Assembly (NCBI GenBank): GCA_949317995.1
Contig: OX439035.1
Coordinates: forward strand, 76,902,394-76,966,393
Direction: 5' to 3'
DNA: 64,000 nucleotides
Source of the DNA: Acholoe squamosa
Lineage: Eukaryota > Annelida > Polychaeta > Phyllodocida > Polynoidae
Shown: positions 1 through 13,700 of the stretch, in pieces
How positions within the stretch are numbered: position 1 is the stretch's first letter
Layout: each line of letters opens with the position of its first letter
The notes under the pieces: model-generated
The model's input: the letters and a program-made list of their open reading frames with translations, nothing else
The model's database searches: none
What the model was told of the DNA's origin: nothing
Translations under genes and position numbers: made by a program

Positions 1-751
1 TATAATATCTGGTACCAGGATATTATAGTACCATGGAATGGTGTCACCGACCTTTAAAGTGCCACACAATCCTGCTATAAGCACGCAGTATACCCAGCTA
101 TTGGATATAGATAATTTGAGGCCAATACTATTGCTTGGTTATCAGCCCTAGCCCATGTTACTAGTTGATATTATTAGTGTACTTTAGGGATTTTCTGCAA
201 TCTATTACATACATTTCATGTTTTATCTCCAGAATACGTTGTGTGAGAGTGGTTAGCCACTTAGTATATGGCAGAGTGTCACCGACCTTAGAGGGTTTAA
301 TGTCAGCGCGTATAGGACATAACCTATCACACAAACTTACTGTCACTCATCTAAAAGGGTTGTAATCCTGGCATGGACTCTCCTACGGTATGTATATTTT
401 ACATTATCACTATCAGCTCACATAATGTAAAATATGCTGATATTCCCAATATATCAGCAGACCAAGAGATTGACCCCATTACGATATTAATTTGAACACT
501 ATAACTGTTTACGTTTATCAATGTGTCTATTTGCATTTATCCAATGGTTCAGTGTCTTATGCAAAAATGGTAAAATGAAAACATTCTGTCACTTAAATAT
601 ACAGCGATAAGAGTGGGTAGTAAGCGAGCATTTATAGCTATCGATCTTATTGTTTGATACAAGACAAGGCCCATAATGAATCTACCCTCATCCATCGCGA
701 TGCATTACACGTTTTCCTTTTGTATATGCATGCCTTTCTCCTGTATTGTAG
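1..751. other. No recognisable coding content; 5' flank or intron of the ABHD14-like gene
   Basis: AT-rich sequence without a convincing exon. The short motif GTGTCACCGACCTT occurs near 50 and again near 277, which hints at an old repeat. It ends in a good acceptor (ctgtattgtag) at 741-751 that opens the first visible exon of the hydrolase gene. The start codon exon of that gene is therefore either upstream of the window or a short exon I could not identify here. Confidence 0.5.
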
Positions 752-914
752 AAAGTAAGTGTGTATTTTGAGGAGAGTCGGCCCGATGGTCCCCCTGACT
801 TTGGCCTTCTCTTACTCCATGGGCGGGGTCAGTGTTCTCAGGTGTGGACATTGGGGGGTGTTATGGCCAGTCTTGCTTCTCATGGACACAGAGCCGTAGC
901 CATTGACTTACCAG
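752..914 (+). CDS. ABHD14-like exon (HG oxyanion region)
   Basis: 163-bp exon preceded by ctgtattgtag and followed by gtaagt. It encodes KVSVYFEESRPDGPPDFG, then LLLLHGRG and HRAVAIDLP, with the final Gly codon split across the intron. Confidence 0.8.
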
Positions 915-3436
915 GTAAGTTGTTTTCTTCTGTGCTTTCTATATTCTTTCTGATAAGCAATGGTTTCATTTGCTACATAAAAGATATAAAAAGAAGTTGG
1001 AAATCGTTTACCATATGCATTCCCTAGAATCAACCTTCATCCTGTCATAGGTGCAAGTCTATTCAGAAATATAATTATGCCTTTTTGAATTTAATGGTGA
1101 TAGATTGTTCTGCTGCGACTAGTTCCTTAGATTTTTATCATTGGGGTCGGCGGACCGGTAGTAAGAGTTTTTGGGGGTGTAGAAGCCTGAGGTTTTAAAA
1201 GTCGGTATGGTTATTAAATGCATGTTCACTGCATTCTATGTATGTCAGGATAAAGGAGGAATACTCATTGGCCCAGGGTATCCCCTGGGCTATTGGAGCC
1301 GGGTTTTCAGTCAGATCCACAAATTTGTAATCACCAACTTTAGGGTGTAATCATTCAGTGATATACTGTTAGTTTACACATTTTTCAAAAGCCAAAGGAA
1401 AGTTTCAAATCTCATCTATCAGACAATATTTTGTCCTTTATGGTGAGTGATGTCTTTCTCTACGAAAAAAGCTGCTGTACTTACGTCATGTTTTTGGGAG
1501 CTATACTGACTACAAGTTCTTTAACCATTGGGTCTATGGGTCAGATAGATTTTGGCGATGAAATTAGCACATGGAGTCCTATGGGTTATCACCAAGTGAG
1601 AAACTTTTTTTCAGCAGGCAATGTTTACAGTACCCAAGCTATACACATACCACATTGGGGACTGAGCGATAAACTAAGCATGCTAAGGATAAAGTTTTCT
1701 GTGGGGGCTAGGTGTCCAGGGGGCCAGGTTTCCAGGGGGCCAGGTGTCCAGGGGCTAGGTCTCCAGAGGGCCAGGTATCCGGGGGCCAAGTGTCTGAGGG
1801 CCAAGTGTCCAGGGGGCCAGGTGTCCAGAGGCCAGGTGTCCGGGGGCCAGGTGTCTGGGGGGCCAGCACACCAGGGGCCAGCGGTCCAAGGGGTTTAGTA
1901 AGAGAAGATTATACCAGACTGGTGTCAGTACATGTATAGATAATAGTCTCTATTTGTAAGTAATTAGTCAATATTTCGCAAGTGCTGATTCCTGTGACCC
2001 TACAGGGTTGATAGAGGGTACCCTGAGCCTTCTGTGCTTCAATGCACAACGCCCAATTTTTATATGGGGGGGGGTAGTAGACCCTGGGCCATATGTGATA
2101 TATATCACACGTTAAATTTTTTGACCTCTTCACCTGGCATTCATCCACGTAAATACCGTGAATTATAATCAAAATATAGTGACTTATCTTTTTGAGAAAT
2201 CCATAAGTGTTACTACAAGGCTCTTGAAGGGTTAGGGTGCGGTAGTGGGTAGTTCAGTACAGGTATATATCTAGCTTTGTTCTTCCTTTGGACTTCTAGA
2301 GCCTGATGCATCTATACCTTCCATCATCCATCACCCACATTTGTTTAAAGGTAGTTCAGAATCATTGCGATTGATCATAGACATTTTCTAACAATACAGG
2401 CGCAGGGAAGAGCAAGACAATAGAGGGTTTGAATGATGCACCATCCCGTGAGAGGTACCCTGTCCTGATTCAGTCAGTAATACAGGAATTTAGTCTTGAG
2501 AGAGTCATACTGGTGGCCTGTGGCTGCAGCGCCACCTATGTGTTGGATTATCTAAATAAGAACAATAATGGAGACAATGACATCATAGGATGCATTTTGT
2601 GCAATCCAGACCTGACGGAGATTTCCGAGACGGTTCTTGAAACACAGTGTGATGTAAGTATCCAACGCATATGATTTCTAAATTACAAAAAAAAAATGAT
2701 ATTTCTAGGAAATGATGACAATTAATAGATGTGAGTGCCAAGCTCTAGGGGTTTATCCTCCACCTAAATTCGGTTAAATCATGAACTCAATAGCAACATC
2801 TTTCATCCAAAATAAAATATTATGAAGCTCTATGGTATCCTTTCTTTATATAGAAAACATAACCCCAACCTGTGGTCAAAACCTAAGAATTTGGCAAGCC
2901 CTCCCACTGGGCGGTCGTTATCCCCCAATAAGAGTGCTATCTTGTTAGCATCAGATACCATCACCTAACACCATTTAAAAATCTCATTGAAATAGTCATT
3001 TAGAGCAGCTCACACCCTGCTTAGATTAACACGATTTAAGATCACAGGTTTTCATACCTCATTTATGGTGGAAAGGGGACCTAGGAGGTGATAGAACTGA
3101 CTGTGAATTGTCATTTATAAACCCCTGGAGTTTTAAATCCAAGGGGTCGCCCCTTGTCGGCCTTGCCAAATTCTCCAGTCTTGACTATAAAGCCTTTTTT
3201 CACAATTTTCCTTTTCCTATTCCTCCCTTTTTTCTCTCATCGTACAGGTACCCGTGCTGGTTCTCTCCCAAGAAGCAGACTCCCAAGTCATCCTAAGTCC
3301 AGAGGCTATCCGCGAGATGTCACTTCTCCAACAGGTGACGCCTGAAACTTCAGACCTGTGGCCGGTGAAGAGGCCCAGGGCCTTTGTTGAAAAAATTCTC
3401 ATTTTCCTGAACAGACTGCAGACTACTGATGTGTAG
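752..3436 (+). CDS. ABHD14-like alpha/beta hydrolase (CCG1-interacting factor B family), 3 visible exons, 5' end missing
   Basis: Exons 752-914, 2400-2653 and 3248-3436 join in phase (1, then 0) with canonical GT donors and AG acceptors and end at a TAG at 3434-3436, giving about 201 residues against about 210 in human ABHD14B. The first exon holds the family core: the strand LLLLHGRGQ with the HG oxyanion dipeptide, then GHRAVAIDLPG. The second holds LERVILVACGCSATYVLDYL where the nucleophile elbow belongs, with Ser in GCSAT instead of the usual SLSG or GXSXG. The third aligns with the C-terminal Rossmann strands (VPVLVLSQEADSQ, then a final helix KRPRAFVEKILIFLNRL). An Asp at the expected place is plausible. 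The catalytic His expected before the last helix (GHPCY in vertebrates) is replaced by a stretch with no His. ABHD14B is known as a cytosolic and nuclear esterase/lysine deacetylase-type enzyme; this copy may be inactive or diverged. The family call is firm, the activity is not. Confidence 0.8.
1703..1894 (+). repeat. G-rich minisatellite in the first visible intron
   Basis: About eleven imperfect tandem copies of a 16-17 bp unit near GGGGGCCAGGTGTCCA. The G-runs come in fours or more on the + strand, so the tract could form G-quadruplex structures. An ORF through this tract is a by-product of the repeat and not a gene. Confidence 0.85.
2400..2653 (+). CDS. ABHD14-like exon (nucleophile-elbow region)
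   Basis: 254-bp exon between acaatacag and gtaagt. It completes the split Gly codon and encodes the helix and strand around VACGCSATYV, then IIGCILCNPDL. Its last codon is complete (phase 0), matching the next exon. Confidence 0.8.
3248..3436 (+). CDS. ABHD14-like terminal exon (lacks the usual catalytic His)
   Basis: 189-bp exon after the polypyrimidine-rich acceptor ttctctcatcgtacag. It encodes 62 residues and TAG. The C-terminal helix KILIFLNRL matches the family's end. The segment between the last strand and this helix has no His, which is where the triad His sits in active relatives. Confidence 0.75.
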   Translation, partial: VPVLVLSQEADSQVILSPEAIREMSLLQQVTPETSDLWPVKRPRAFVEKILIFLNRLQTTDV

Positions 3437-4532
3437 CTGCCAATTGTCTCTGGGCCATATAGACTCTGTATACATGAATGTTGTTTTCCTGCCAAAATGA
3501 TCTCGATTTCAATCAGTTAAATTCGATCAATTGTGTTCATTGAGGACGTGTTTCGAGTCGTGTTTTTTTTTCAGGCTGTTCTCAAATTGCATCATTTTAT
3601 ATTCATTATGCACAAATTTATATTTATATGTATATCATACATTGTTGATATAGTGGCGTTAGCTTTACGTGACATCATGAAGATAAAGTTAGGTAAACCT
3701 ATAGCGATAAATTGATGTTTCTCTGTACATAACTATATACCTTTATTGCGCGATTTTATTGATATCATTACATTTTCTGTTAAATAGTTTCTCTGGATAT
3801 TCTATGGACGTCATTTCTCAAAGACGACAGGCACATTTAAATGCAGAGAAATGTTACAAACCTATTTATTCTTTATGTAATCCATGGTGAATGACTATAG
3901 GCTTGAGGACGAATGGCGTTTTTACGCAACTTATGTATCCATACATGACCGAAGACTTGCACTGTGTGTGATAAACTATTCAAAAACTAGTTTATTTCAA
4001 AGATTCCTATTTTGGCATTCAAACTCTGCTTAGTGTTGATGTTAGTTGTATTATAAATCATAACTTTATCACTTAGGCTGTGTGCTGGGGCTGAATTAGA
4101 TTGGTAATAATAAATCTAGACAGTTATAAAAGCTCGATGTACAAAGAACCTGCGCCCAATATGATCGGACTCCAATATACTTAGACGCACCATTAGTTTG
4201 TTTTTTTTTGAGTTTCGAATCTTAATCATATTTCAAAACAAGCAGTCCCTTGATATGAGGATAGAAAATGGAAATGCTGATGACGCTCAAATGTTCCGTT
4301 GCAAATTTACGCCTTCAGTATATTTCAAAGTGTCAATGCTGAACACTGCAGTGCCAAATCCATGGGTAATCCCACATCAACAGCTCTCAACCATAGCATT
4401 TTTTGCTGTTATTTAAGAGTGCATAAAAATGATTTTGTGCAATCACCACTTAGATAACAAGTTGATGCAGATGACACCACACGGTGGGGAACAGCAAGGT
4501 AGGTGATGGAATGCTCATGTGTGCTGGTAGTG
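3437..4532. other. 3' UTR/intergenic between two convergent genes
   Basis: AT-rich sequence with no further exon seen. The hydrolase (+) and the USP gene (minus) converge here, so this stretch should contain both 3' UTRs. I saw no confident polyadenylation signal assignment. Confidence 0.4.
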
Positions 4533-4745
4533 CTATGGTGCAGGTGCTACTGGTTTGCGCACGACAATGGTGGGAATATCTGCATTTTGCACCACATAGT
4601 CACTAACTGAGCCCATAATGGCTTTCTTGATCTTGCTCCTTCCTCGCGTCCCCATGACAATGGCGAAAGCTCCCTCCTCCCGAGCTGTCTCGATAATTGT
4701 CTGGCCAGCACTTTTTGAAGGTACAGAAAGGACACACCCTTTCAC
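4533..4745 (-). CDS. USP exon 4 (ATP-binding motif, C-terminus)
   Basis: 213-bp exon that starts after an acceptor read on the minus strand as tttttatccag, with a complete codon (GTG), and ends at TAA. It encodes VKGCVLSVPSK, GQTIIETAREEGAFAIVMGT and the G-x2-G-x9-GS loop. Confidence 0.93.
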   Translation of the reverse strand: MKGCVLSVPSKSAGQTIIETAREEGAFAIVMGTRGRSKIKKAIMGSVSDYVVQNADIPTIVVRKPVAPAP

Positions 4746-7700
4746 CTGGATAAAAAGAAAGGATAAAGAGATAAACTTTGGTAGTAGAAATACTTAACCA
4801 ATATCTTTTAACAAAATGTAATCTCTTTTGATTTTGTCAAGATATAGTGAATTTTCTTTCACTTAGGATCATAATCAAAATGTTGTTGAACAGTCCTCTC
4901 CAACATTTCCTTCTGAAATTTTCTATTGTAGAATAACGAAAGAATATTTTACACTAGATAAAGGGTTTTCGTGAATGTAATGACCAAGACTACTATTCTA
5001 ATGAAATCCAAATGGCTAGCTATGATATCATTTAATCTACTTCGACTATGCTATTCAAGCCTATGCATAAGAATTGAGAGCAGGCTGGTCCATGACAGTA
5101 TTCTCAGGCAATAGTAATGTGGAACCAACAAGAATTGCAAATAGCAAACCGCTGAGTCAAACTAACCCCTTCATTGCAGCTGTGTGACAAGCAGGTCACA
5201 TTCAACCATACATAGGAAAAGACCAATGGGAATAAAATCAATAATGCCCAAAACATGTGTGGGCAGATGAGGGGAAAGGACCCTCCCTGCAGGACTTTTA
5301 GTACTGGATATGGCCACTAGGGGAGCTACAGAGGCTAAAAACAGCAGGATACAACTTGTTACATCGGACTATGCCCTCGGGGCCTACAGACTGTCGTGTG
5401 GGAGTGACGCGGAAATTACACGGACAGCAGCGGAGTAGGCGTCACTTTCCCACAGTGGCATGGGAAGGAGGCAGATGAGAATGCATGCCCCAAGGGCCTT
5501 TTCTGTGTCTATAAGCCAACTAGAGCATGCCCTCGGGGCATCGATGGCACCAGTCACTGATGCCTCTGGGGCATAGCCTTTACTGCCTATAGATACAAAC
5601 AGTACAGTCCATGGATGGATTGGTCAATGCCCTTGGGGCATTGACCAACCTCCTTTACCTTTAGAGCTATAAGTGTATGCCCTGGGGGCATTGCTCTGCC
5701 CTCCTCAAGACTATTGATAGTGATGCAGGCCCCAGGGCATGATTTCCAGCCCTGCCCATGGGAAGTGGTGTCCAGATCTTCAGCTCCCTAAGGGCATAAA
5801 CAGTTTACTATAGGCCTAATCATTGTCCCCAGCCAATGCCCTGAGGGCACTCGATCTATAGACTGTTTGGGTAATGTATGCAGGCCCTCAGGGCATCAGC
5901 AGTAATATCCATGCCCTTGGGGCATGTTCATTTCTTGTTCTATGTCAGCTGCTACTGGGGATACAGTTACTATTAAAATGGTTGCACTCAGGACATCACC
6001 AGTGTCATTAATGCCCTCCAGGCATGTTCCTTTGCTGACTGTTACAGGTGTCTATTCTCACACAGTATGCCCTGAGGCCATCTAGGCCCTCAGGGCCTAG
6101 GTGGCCTCAATCTGTAGAAGTTTGGTACATACCCTGGGGGCCTATGCCCTAGTTGAGTCAATCATGTTTTAAAGAAGCAAGAAATAGGTCCTGAGGGCAT
6201 AGATAACACTGGTGTTGCCCTCAGGGCATGTGCATCTTTTTGGTCAATCCCAGAACTTCAAGAGGGCAGGAACATTCTCTTAGGGACGATACATGATGCC
6301 CTGAGGGCATACCCTAGAATTAGTCATTGATGATTTGTAGAAGCAGAGCATTATGCCCTCAGGACATGCTCAATGCCGTGCGGTAGTCCCGAAAATATAC
6401 GCATCACCATGAGGGCAGCACTGCATGCCCTCAGGGCATAGTCCGATGTAACAAGTTGCATCCTGCCTAAAAACATGAAAAATAGACCAAAAATTGCTAT
6501 AATGTAATTTTTCGTACAGAAAAAGATGGTTTTCTCAAAAATGTTCTATTTTCTGGCACTTCCTGTATATTTAGAGTGTAAATGGAATGTTTTGGATCCA
6601 AAACAAGGCCTAAATAAGCATTCTCAGAGATACCGGTTGGCATGTCAACCAAAGTTATATTCCAAATAGAAAAATATTAATGTCAATTGATAGAATAATT
6701 TATGTAGATTCATACACTGTAAAAAGCATTAAGATACCATTTATAGATCCAAAGTTATGCCCAAATGCACGGAAAGGGTTGCCCATTTTTTAATTGATTA
6801 TTTAAATCATTATGCTAATTAGATGCCTGATTTGATTAAAACAAGGAATAATAGAGCTTATCGGCTGTATTGGTAAAGTCATGTCATTACTCATTACTCC
6901 GGAGGACCCTTTCCCCTCATCTGTTCACATGTATCTAGTTTCTAGAGTTCTGACAAAAACATGGTCAAGGTATATGTCAGAACATGGAGTGTTATGGCAC
7001 AAGTGCTACAATCTAGGGGCTTAAGGGTAAACTACACATTTCAGATATTTCCCTGGGGAATTGTACATAAAGTATTTGTGACTGGCTGATACGTGCTCAG
7101 GAAATCCAACTTGATTTGTTGCTAATAGTTCACAGGCTGAGGAAATCCCCTAGTCAAATGATGGAACTATGCCTTGGTGCTAGATAGCGAACTTTACAAT
7201 ATAGAATTCCATGTGATGTGACCGTTTTGAACAAGAAAACAGAGTGAGGAAGTGTTTCTTCAAATTACATGGCTATTTTTGTAAGTAATGACCATTGGAC
7301 TCTTTCTCAGGATGTTAATTCAAAAGAGTGCTAATTTACCACTGTTTTGAATTAACCTCCTAAGCTGGTCATTCATTTAGAGCATATCATATGCACATCA
7401 GAGTTATAAATAGTTGGGTTACTTTTAATAGATTGAAAAAAGTGCCATCTCAGTTGGACAAGCTCAATGGAACAATCGACAATTAGGTTTCATTGACTAC
7501 AGCTTAATTATTATACATGTACCCACACTCACTTGTCCGATTAGCTTAGTGGGTAGCATGCAGGACTCCAATGCTAAGGTCAAGAGTTCTTACCCCTCTT
7601 GGGAAAAGGAACTATATGCATGTATATACATAAATTATATACTCACTATAATATTAAACTAGGTCACTTTTTTACATGCATTTGATGGTAGAAAAAAAAA

Positions 7701-10700
7701 CTACAATTGGAAATAAATGCATCAGAACAATATTAACATTCATCATCAGCATGCATATATTCATATTCAAATGTATTATGTAAGTAGAAAATTCCAAGCT
7801 GTATTAATGACAGGCATCACGTGTGTATGCACGTATGTATAGCCTGCATTATTGTGGAGGTATCAGCCTCTACCTCAGCGGTGTGCATCTTGTGGTGGTA
7901 GCGCTCCTCCAGCTCCGTGATCTTGGAGTACTGCTTCTCCAGGTTCTGCTTCATCTGGCCGCCCCTAGCTACCTCCTTCTCTGTAATACAACACGCATGA
8001 GTAGCATGTACTGTATAACAATCATACACAAAAAGGTTAATAGTACAAAGCTAAGGCAACAACAGCAAATATTTGTGATATATAAGGTTTGCCATAGAAG
8101 ATAGCAAATCTGACACTAGTAGGGCGGTATATACTCACTCTAATGTATGATCTCAACATAATTATGAATACATGTGTAATTAACAATAATTTGTACATGG
8201 AAATGAAGAGACCACTTTACGAGCACTAATTTTCAAATACATTATAATGACCTCAAATTTGATACCAATATTCCAATCAGATTGTTTACACTAAGATGTT
8301 GTCTATGAATTTGCATATTCAAATATTGCCCAGTCTTTATCAAAGGAGATGATAAAAAAGGAAGTAAACTTGGGATCAACTTACGTGCTTTTTCCATGTT
8401 AAAACCCTCTGGTACGTGAATAGCCACCACCCGGTATCCAGGGTGGTGCAAGTATTTTAGGTACCCTGCAGAAAATTGTAAAGAGAATTGCATAGATATG
8501 TTTAGACTTGAATTAGTGGTTTATGCTACACTTTTCTTTTCTTTTGGCTAAGGATACCCAAAATAACAACCCTGGGAAGGAGGACAGCATTAAAAGAAAA
8601 ACAAGTAAAAGCTACATTTACTGCATTTTAACTATTCACCAATTACTGCTAAAAGACAGCGGTATAGGCCTCTTACGGCTTCTGAGGTAGTCTTATAGAG
8701 TTTTGGTGTAACCCAGTAAACACAGTTACGTTATACATACGTAGATTACACTTAGAAATTTCAGTACATTTACGTATTTTCTCAACGTAGAATAACATTT
8801 AAACATGTATGCTGATGTACCTATTTCTGACGTAGATGTAGAATTTACGTACATATACCTCATTATTACCCGAATTAACGATGAAAAATTATGTTCTTTA
8901 AAAGTAAATGTTCCTATATATTTAGATATCCAACGTATATTTTCAATACTTTTATACTAATAACTACGATGTATGTAGTTTTGCGGCTTCTGGTTATGCT
9001 CCAATATACATAAAATTACCTCAAAGAGGCGTTCATATACCTACCCCTATACCCTCAGTTAACTTTATTCATTTAAGAATGTTATTTCCTTGTCTCATTC
9101 TATAATACTGGTATATTCAGGGCCAGTATTTAGCAAGAGACACCAATGCTTTAGCCATCAGTTTCATCATTTGAATTAAGAGTCAAGTATAACTCCTGAT
9201 TGTATGTTGAAGGTTCTGTGATGCTAGGTGTATAAGTCTATTTCTTAATGTTACAGCATGGCTGTTTACCATACCTAGATCCCAAAATATACATGGTAGC
9301 TTCACCAATCATTGAATATTTTGCACAAACCTATTCCCAAATGAAAGGTTGATACAATGAGTTCTCAAAAATGTGTTTTTAATTAGTATAGTTGATTAAT
9401 ATAGATGACAATCATCATGGAGGTCTAAATCAAATACAATGCTCAGCAATAGTGACACCTGTTGAGATAAACTGAAAGTACAGAAATATGTAGATAAAGG
9501 TAATTTTACGTATTTCAGACCTCTTTTCGTGTAGAAACATTTAGAACAGATTAGGTGAGCACTAAATGGAAATGAATCTGCCTTGTGATTTTTATTTTCT
9601 ACATTTAGATAGACCCAGACTATGTTTGATAGCTGTAACCATACAGCTTTCATATTTGTACTGGTATTGGATATGCTGCCATCTAGTGAGATAGGAGTGA
9701 AGCACAAAATAACATATGTGGGACATAATCTAACGTTTTTCCAACCTCTATGACCATGTGCTTTCTATATTCCCTATTATCACCCTCTGCACACCTACAT
9801 TTCCACTGTTTGTTTGGAATCTAGAATTCATTACTGAATGAGATTTTGCCACATGATGCTCTAACCTATATGGTACATATATTTTATATAACCAGCAAAT
9901 ACTCTTGCTTAAATAATGCATATTTAAGATGTAATGTCAACACAGTGTTAATCCCCATAGGGATATGAAAATAGGAATTATTATCCATTATTACCTAAAA
10001 ATTCACATAATTACAACTACTGCATGTAGGTCAGATGCCTGTCCACCAATAGATTTGAATATGATAGAAAACATGGTTTATTCCAGGGTCAATCTGTTAT
10101 TTATCCTATCTATCTGTACTGGACTCTAAACACCATGATATGTACAGGATTCTTGTAGACCTAGGCCCAGCTGAGTTATCTTTTTTCATGTCAAGTGATT
10201 GATTTTCATCATTATTCATCCCTGATCTTTATAAGGCAGTTGTTAATGAAATGAAAGTTTGGTTAGATAAATGAAACAATACTATTTATCATTAGAAGTT
10301 TTTATCCAAAATCTACATACATGAACCAACCAATATCTACGTCTTACAATCGTTCTACCTACGAACAAAGCCAATCAAAAATATGGATCAAGATTTACGT
10401 GGATAAACCTCTTAAAATTGCGAAGCATAAACCTTATTTATCAACATATATCCACCAACCGATATCTACGTTGCTGGAACCTCATATAGAGGTTCACTAG
10501 AAAACCAACCTAGATCTACCAGAAATCTACGTTGAAACAAGTAGTGTGTTTACTGGGAACTTATATAACCATTATTTGAGTTTTCATGGTCTTTTTTCTT
10601 TTTGTGTTGTACTTTTTTACATGTAGGGAATTTAATATTAGCCTAGATGAGGATATCATCTCATTGATTTACAGATTTAACTTTTATATAAGTGATTGTT

Positions 10701-13700
10701 GGTGATTGCTATCGAGAAGGAGAAACTATCTGGAAAACATGCTAATATACATGGAAAAGCTCCAGCGGATGCAATTTAATGCTTTCTATCATAGTTTTGG
10801 CCTACATCAGGAGAGGTCTGTATTAAAACCAAGGCAAAAACTTATATCTCTCCCCGAATGGGTAATGTATGGTATATCGTGCCTGTTGCAGAAATGGTTT
10901 CTGTTGATAGATACTATCTGAGGTCGTCTGCAGAAGCCTTTTACTACCGGTGCTGGATATATCTACTGGAGGGTCTTGCCAAAACATGGCGAGAAAGAAC
11001 CTCTTGATTTTTTTTCAGAGATTACTGATGGAAACGTGCATGGGTAAACTCGTTTTCACAGTATTGCCAAATAACTGCTCATTTAAGGGATTTAAAGAAA
11101 GTAGAGAATTGACAAAATACTCTTCTACCTCATGTGTTATGTATCAAAATAATGATTTATTTAATTCAATTGTCAATACAGCTTATCTAGACATCTCCAG
11201 CACATGTTTAGTTTTAACCATCTGTGCACGTTTTACCCCCTGAACTGACGGGAATACCTTTAGCAATACGAAAACGTGCACGTTTTATTTTTTGGTTCAT
11301 GTTTTCGTTTTGGCAAGACCCTCCAGGCTGATAGAGAAAGCAAGACACTACCCATAGGCCTGTGTAACTAAACAAACATGTGATGTGCATTTCGGTGAAC
11401 AAACTTCTTAATCAAAATTTTTTAAAGATCTTAGTACTGACAATAAAATAAAGAGCGGGGTTCTCTTAATAACAGATAATCAGGAAATTGAATCGACGTG
11501 TTTTTTTTGTGCCAGCTTGACAATGCGTAGGACCACTACTTTACCTTTCTCTCTTTGTATTGTTTTGTTGTTATTGTTGCTACTGTTCTTTTTTGTCTGA
11601 CCCATGGGTGGAAATTAATTTTGACACAACAGATAGCATAGTCTGCATAGGTTGCTGCTGACATGTCCCAAGGTAGTGTCCACTAACCTCCTGTCGCACC
11701 AGGTTGGGGGATTTACCCAAAGCCCACTCAGAAATCCTAGTAGCCATGATAATCAGAAAACGGAAACACCCTTCCAGTGTTAGAGGTAATGTGTTGTTGT
11801 GCCTAAGGCAATAAATGTACTACATAATCTCTCTAAGATCGAGCTAATGGTCATTTCCATACATCAGTATTCAATCATTCCTTGCCATTCTAGAAAAGAA
11901 AATAAGGAAAGGAAGTGTTTTCAAACCTGGTGGCGGATACCAAGGTCATGTGTACACATATAATCTTTATTATAACAGTTATACCGAACTGGTGCGCTGA
12001 CTCTATCTTATCTCCGATGTATATGGCTGCCATATGGTGTCATAAGAAGAAAGTTGTCTTTTTATATACTATTTTTTTTCTAAAGCTATTTGGATGCGTC
12101 TAAATGACCAGGCAGTGGTGGTACAAAAGCAGTATTATGGGTTACTATTTGTAGCAGTCTAAAGGTGCTGCAGCTGGCAGCACAAGGCATTAGGTGTGGA
12201 GGCAGTAGCCTGACAGATAGCACAAACATGCCATTGGTGTTAAGCTATAGTTTAGTTTGGCCTCTTACGACTCTACTCTGTAGACACTACACACTTGCTC
12301 TGTTGCCTTTGTCTATCTACATGAGTCCTGTAGCAAACAGACCTGAAGGTTCCTTATATCATTTATAAGCAAGAAAGACGGGTGCAGTAATTATTACTGA
12401 ATGCCCATTGGGTTTTAGTAATAAGCAAACTAACATCTGATCGCTGCTATGAGTGATTGCAGTAGATGATAATCAATGCATGGAGGGCAGTTCTTTAATA
12501 ATTAATACTCTAGGTGTACCCATATGGAGGATATATACTGGAACCCTTCAGTGTATTTTAACTTACGAATGGATCGTTTCGGAAGTAAAAGTTATTCTTC
12601 TTCTCCTTTATGAAAAAATCACCATCAGAATGTGGGCGAGGAGGTTGGTTATGCTCTGGGTATTTCGTAGACTGGCTACAATCCCCTCCTCCACTTTACG
12701 TCATGACAACAAAAAGGGTAGGGATGACAGAGAGGGGGAAGGAGTGGAAAGTTCAACTCCCAATCACTCATCTTTTTTAATGTTATTTTATGACAATATA
12801 TATCATAATAACATAATCTGAGAATATCAATTCTTGTTCCAGTCAGGTGTACGGTTTGTTTATGTTAAAAGGTGGAAGGTCTCAATGAAGATGAATGCAC
12901 CTTTTTCATTAGAGGTGTAGGGTTGATTCTTTGCTCGAGGCTTGTGACCCCAGCTATACTGTACTAGGGAGAGGGTACGTTGGAGTCAATCCAACTTTGG
13001 AGAAATTGGCATGGGAAGTAAAAAGTGGTCCATTGTAAATAGCAGCTGATTGTGTATTAAATTGAATACCTTTCGCCATGTGGGATTCGACCTTAAGTAC
13101 ATATGGGTGCTATTCGAGATGATAAGATAATACAAATTCATATGTATGCTCCCTGATGTGTTCTAAAGAGATCCTAAGCCTAAGTCAGCCCATCAAGGTG
13201 ATGGCCTGACGTTTGTGCCCATGCAGCGGCTACAAGAACAATCTACAGTACTTGCACTAGCCCATCAAAACAATGATTATTAGCATTTAGACACACACCT
13301 CCGAACTTAGAAATATAAGGAAGACTGCATGGGCATGGGCATGAGCATGGGCATGGGAAGGTTCAGAATAACACCACGATCGGAGGTGACCTGAGGAGGG
13401 TCTTGCCAAAAAGCAAACGAGCTCAGAATACAAAAACGTGCAGAGAATTCTTTTGATAAAAGGTATTCTCGTCTTCCCATTTCATAAAACGTGCACATAA
13501 TAATTAGCAGACTTGTGCATGTCTCCATAGAAACACATTGTATATCTTTTGGAAAGACAATCAGAACGTGCATGCCATAATGCACATTTGTATGAACACG
13601 TTTTATGCTATAAAGGAGGCAATCTCGTTTTGTTTTTGGAAAGACCCTCCTGGAATCCCATGGATGCCATTAATTCACACTGTAGTCCTCTCGGTGTAAT

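Noticed and set aside
1431-1939. Pro/Gly-rich ORFs over the minisatellite
   Set aside because: They arise from a 16-17 bp repeat in an intron, with two frames open at once.
5371-6439. Repeats with spacers that look CRISPR-like
   Set aside because: Spacing is irregular, the repeats are palindromic and variable, and the context is an intron-bearing animal genome.
12453-12821. 122-residue ORF in the USP intron
   Set aside because: No signal, domain or compositional support; it starts on a non-ATG codon and lies in AT-rich intron.
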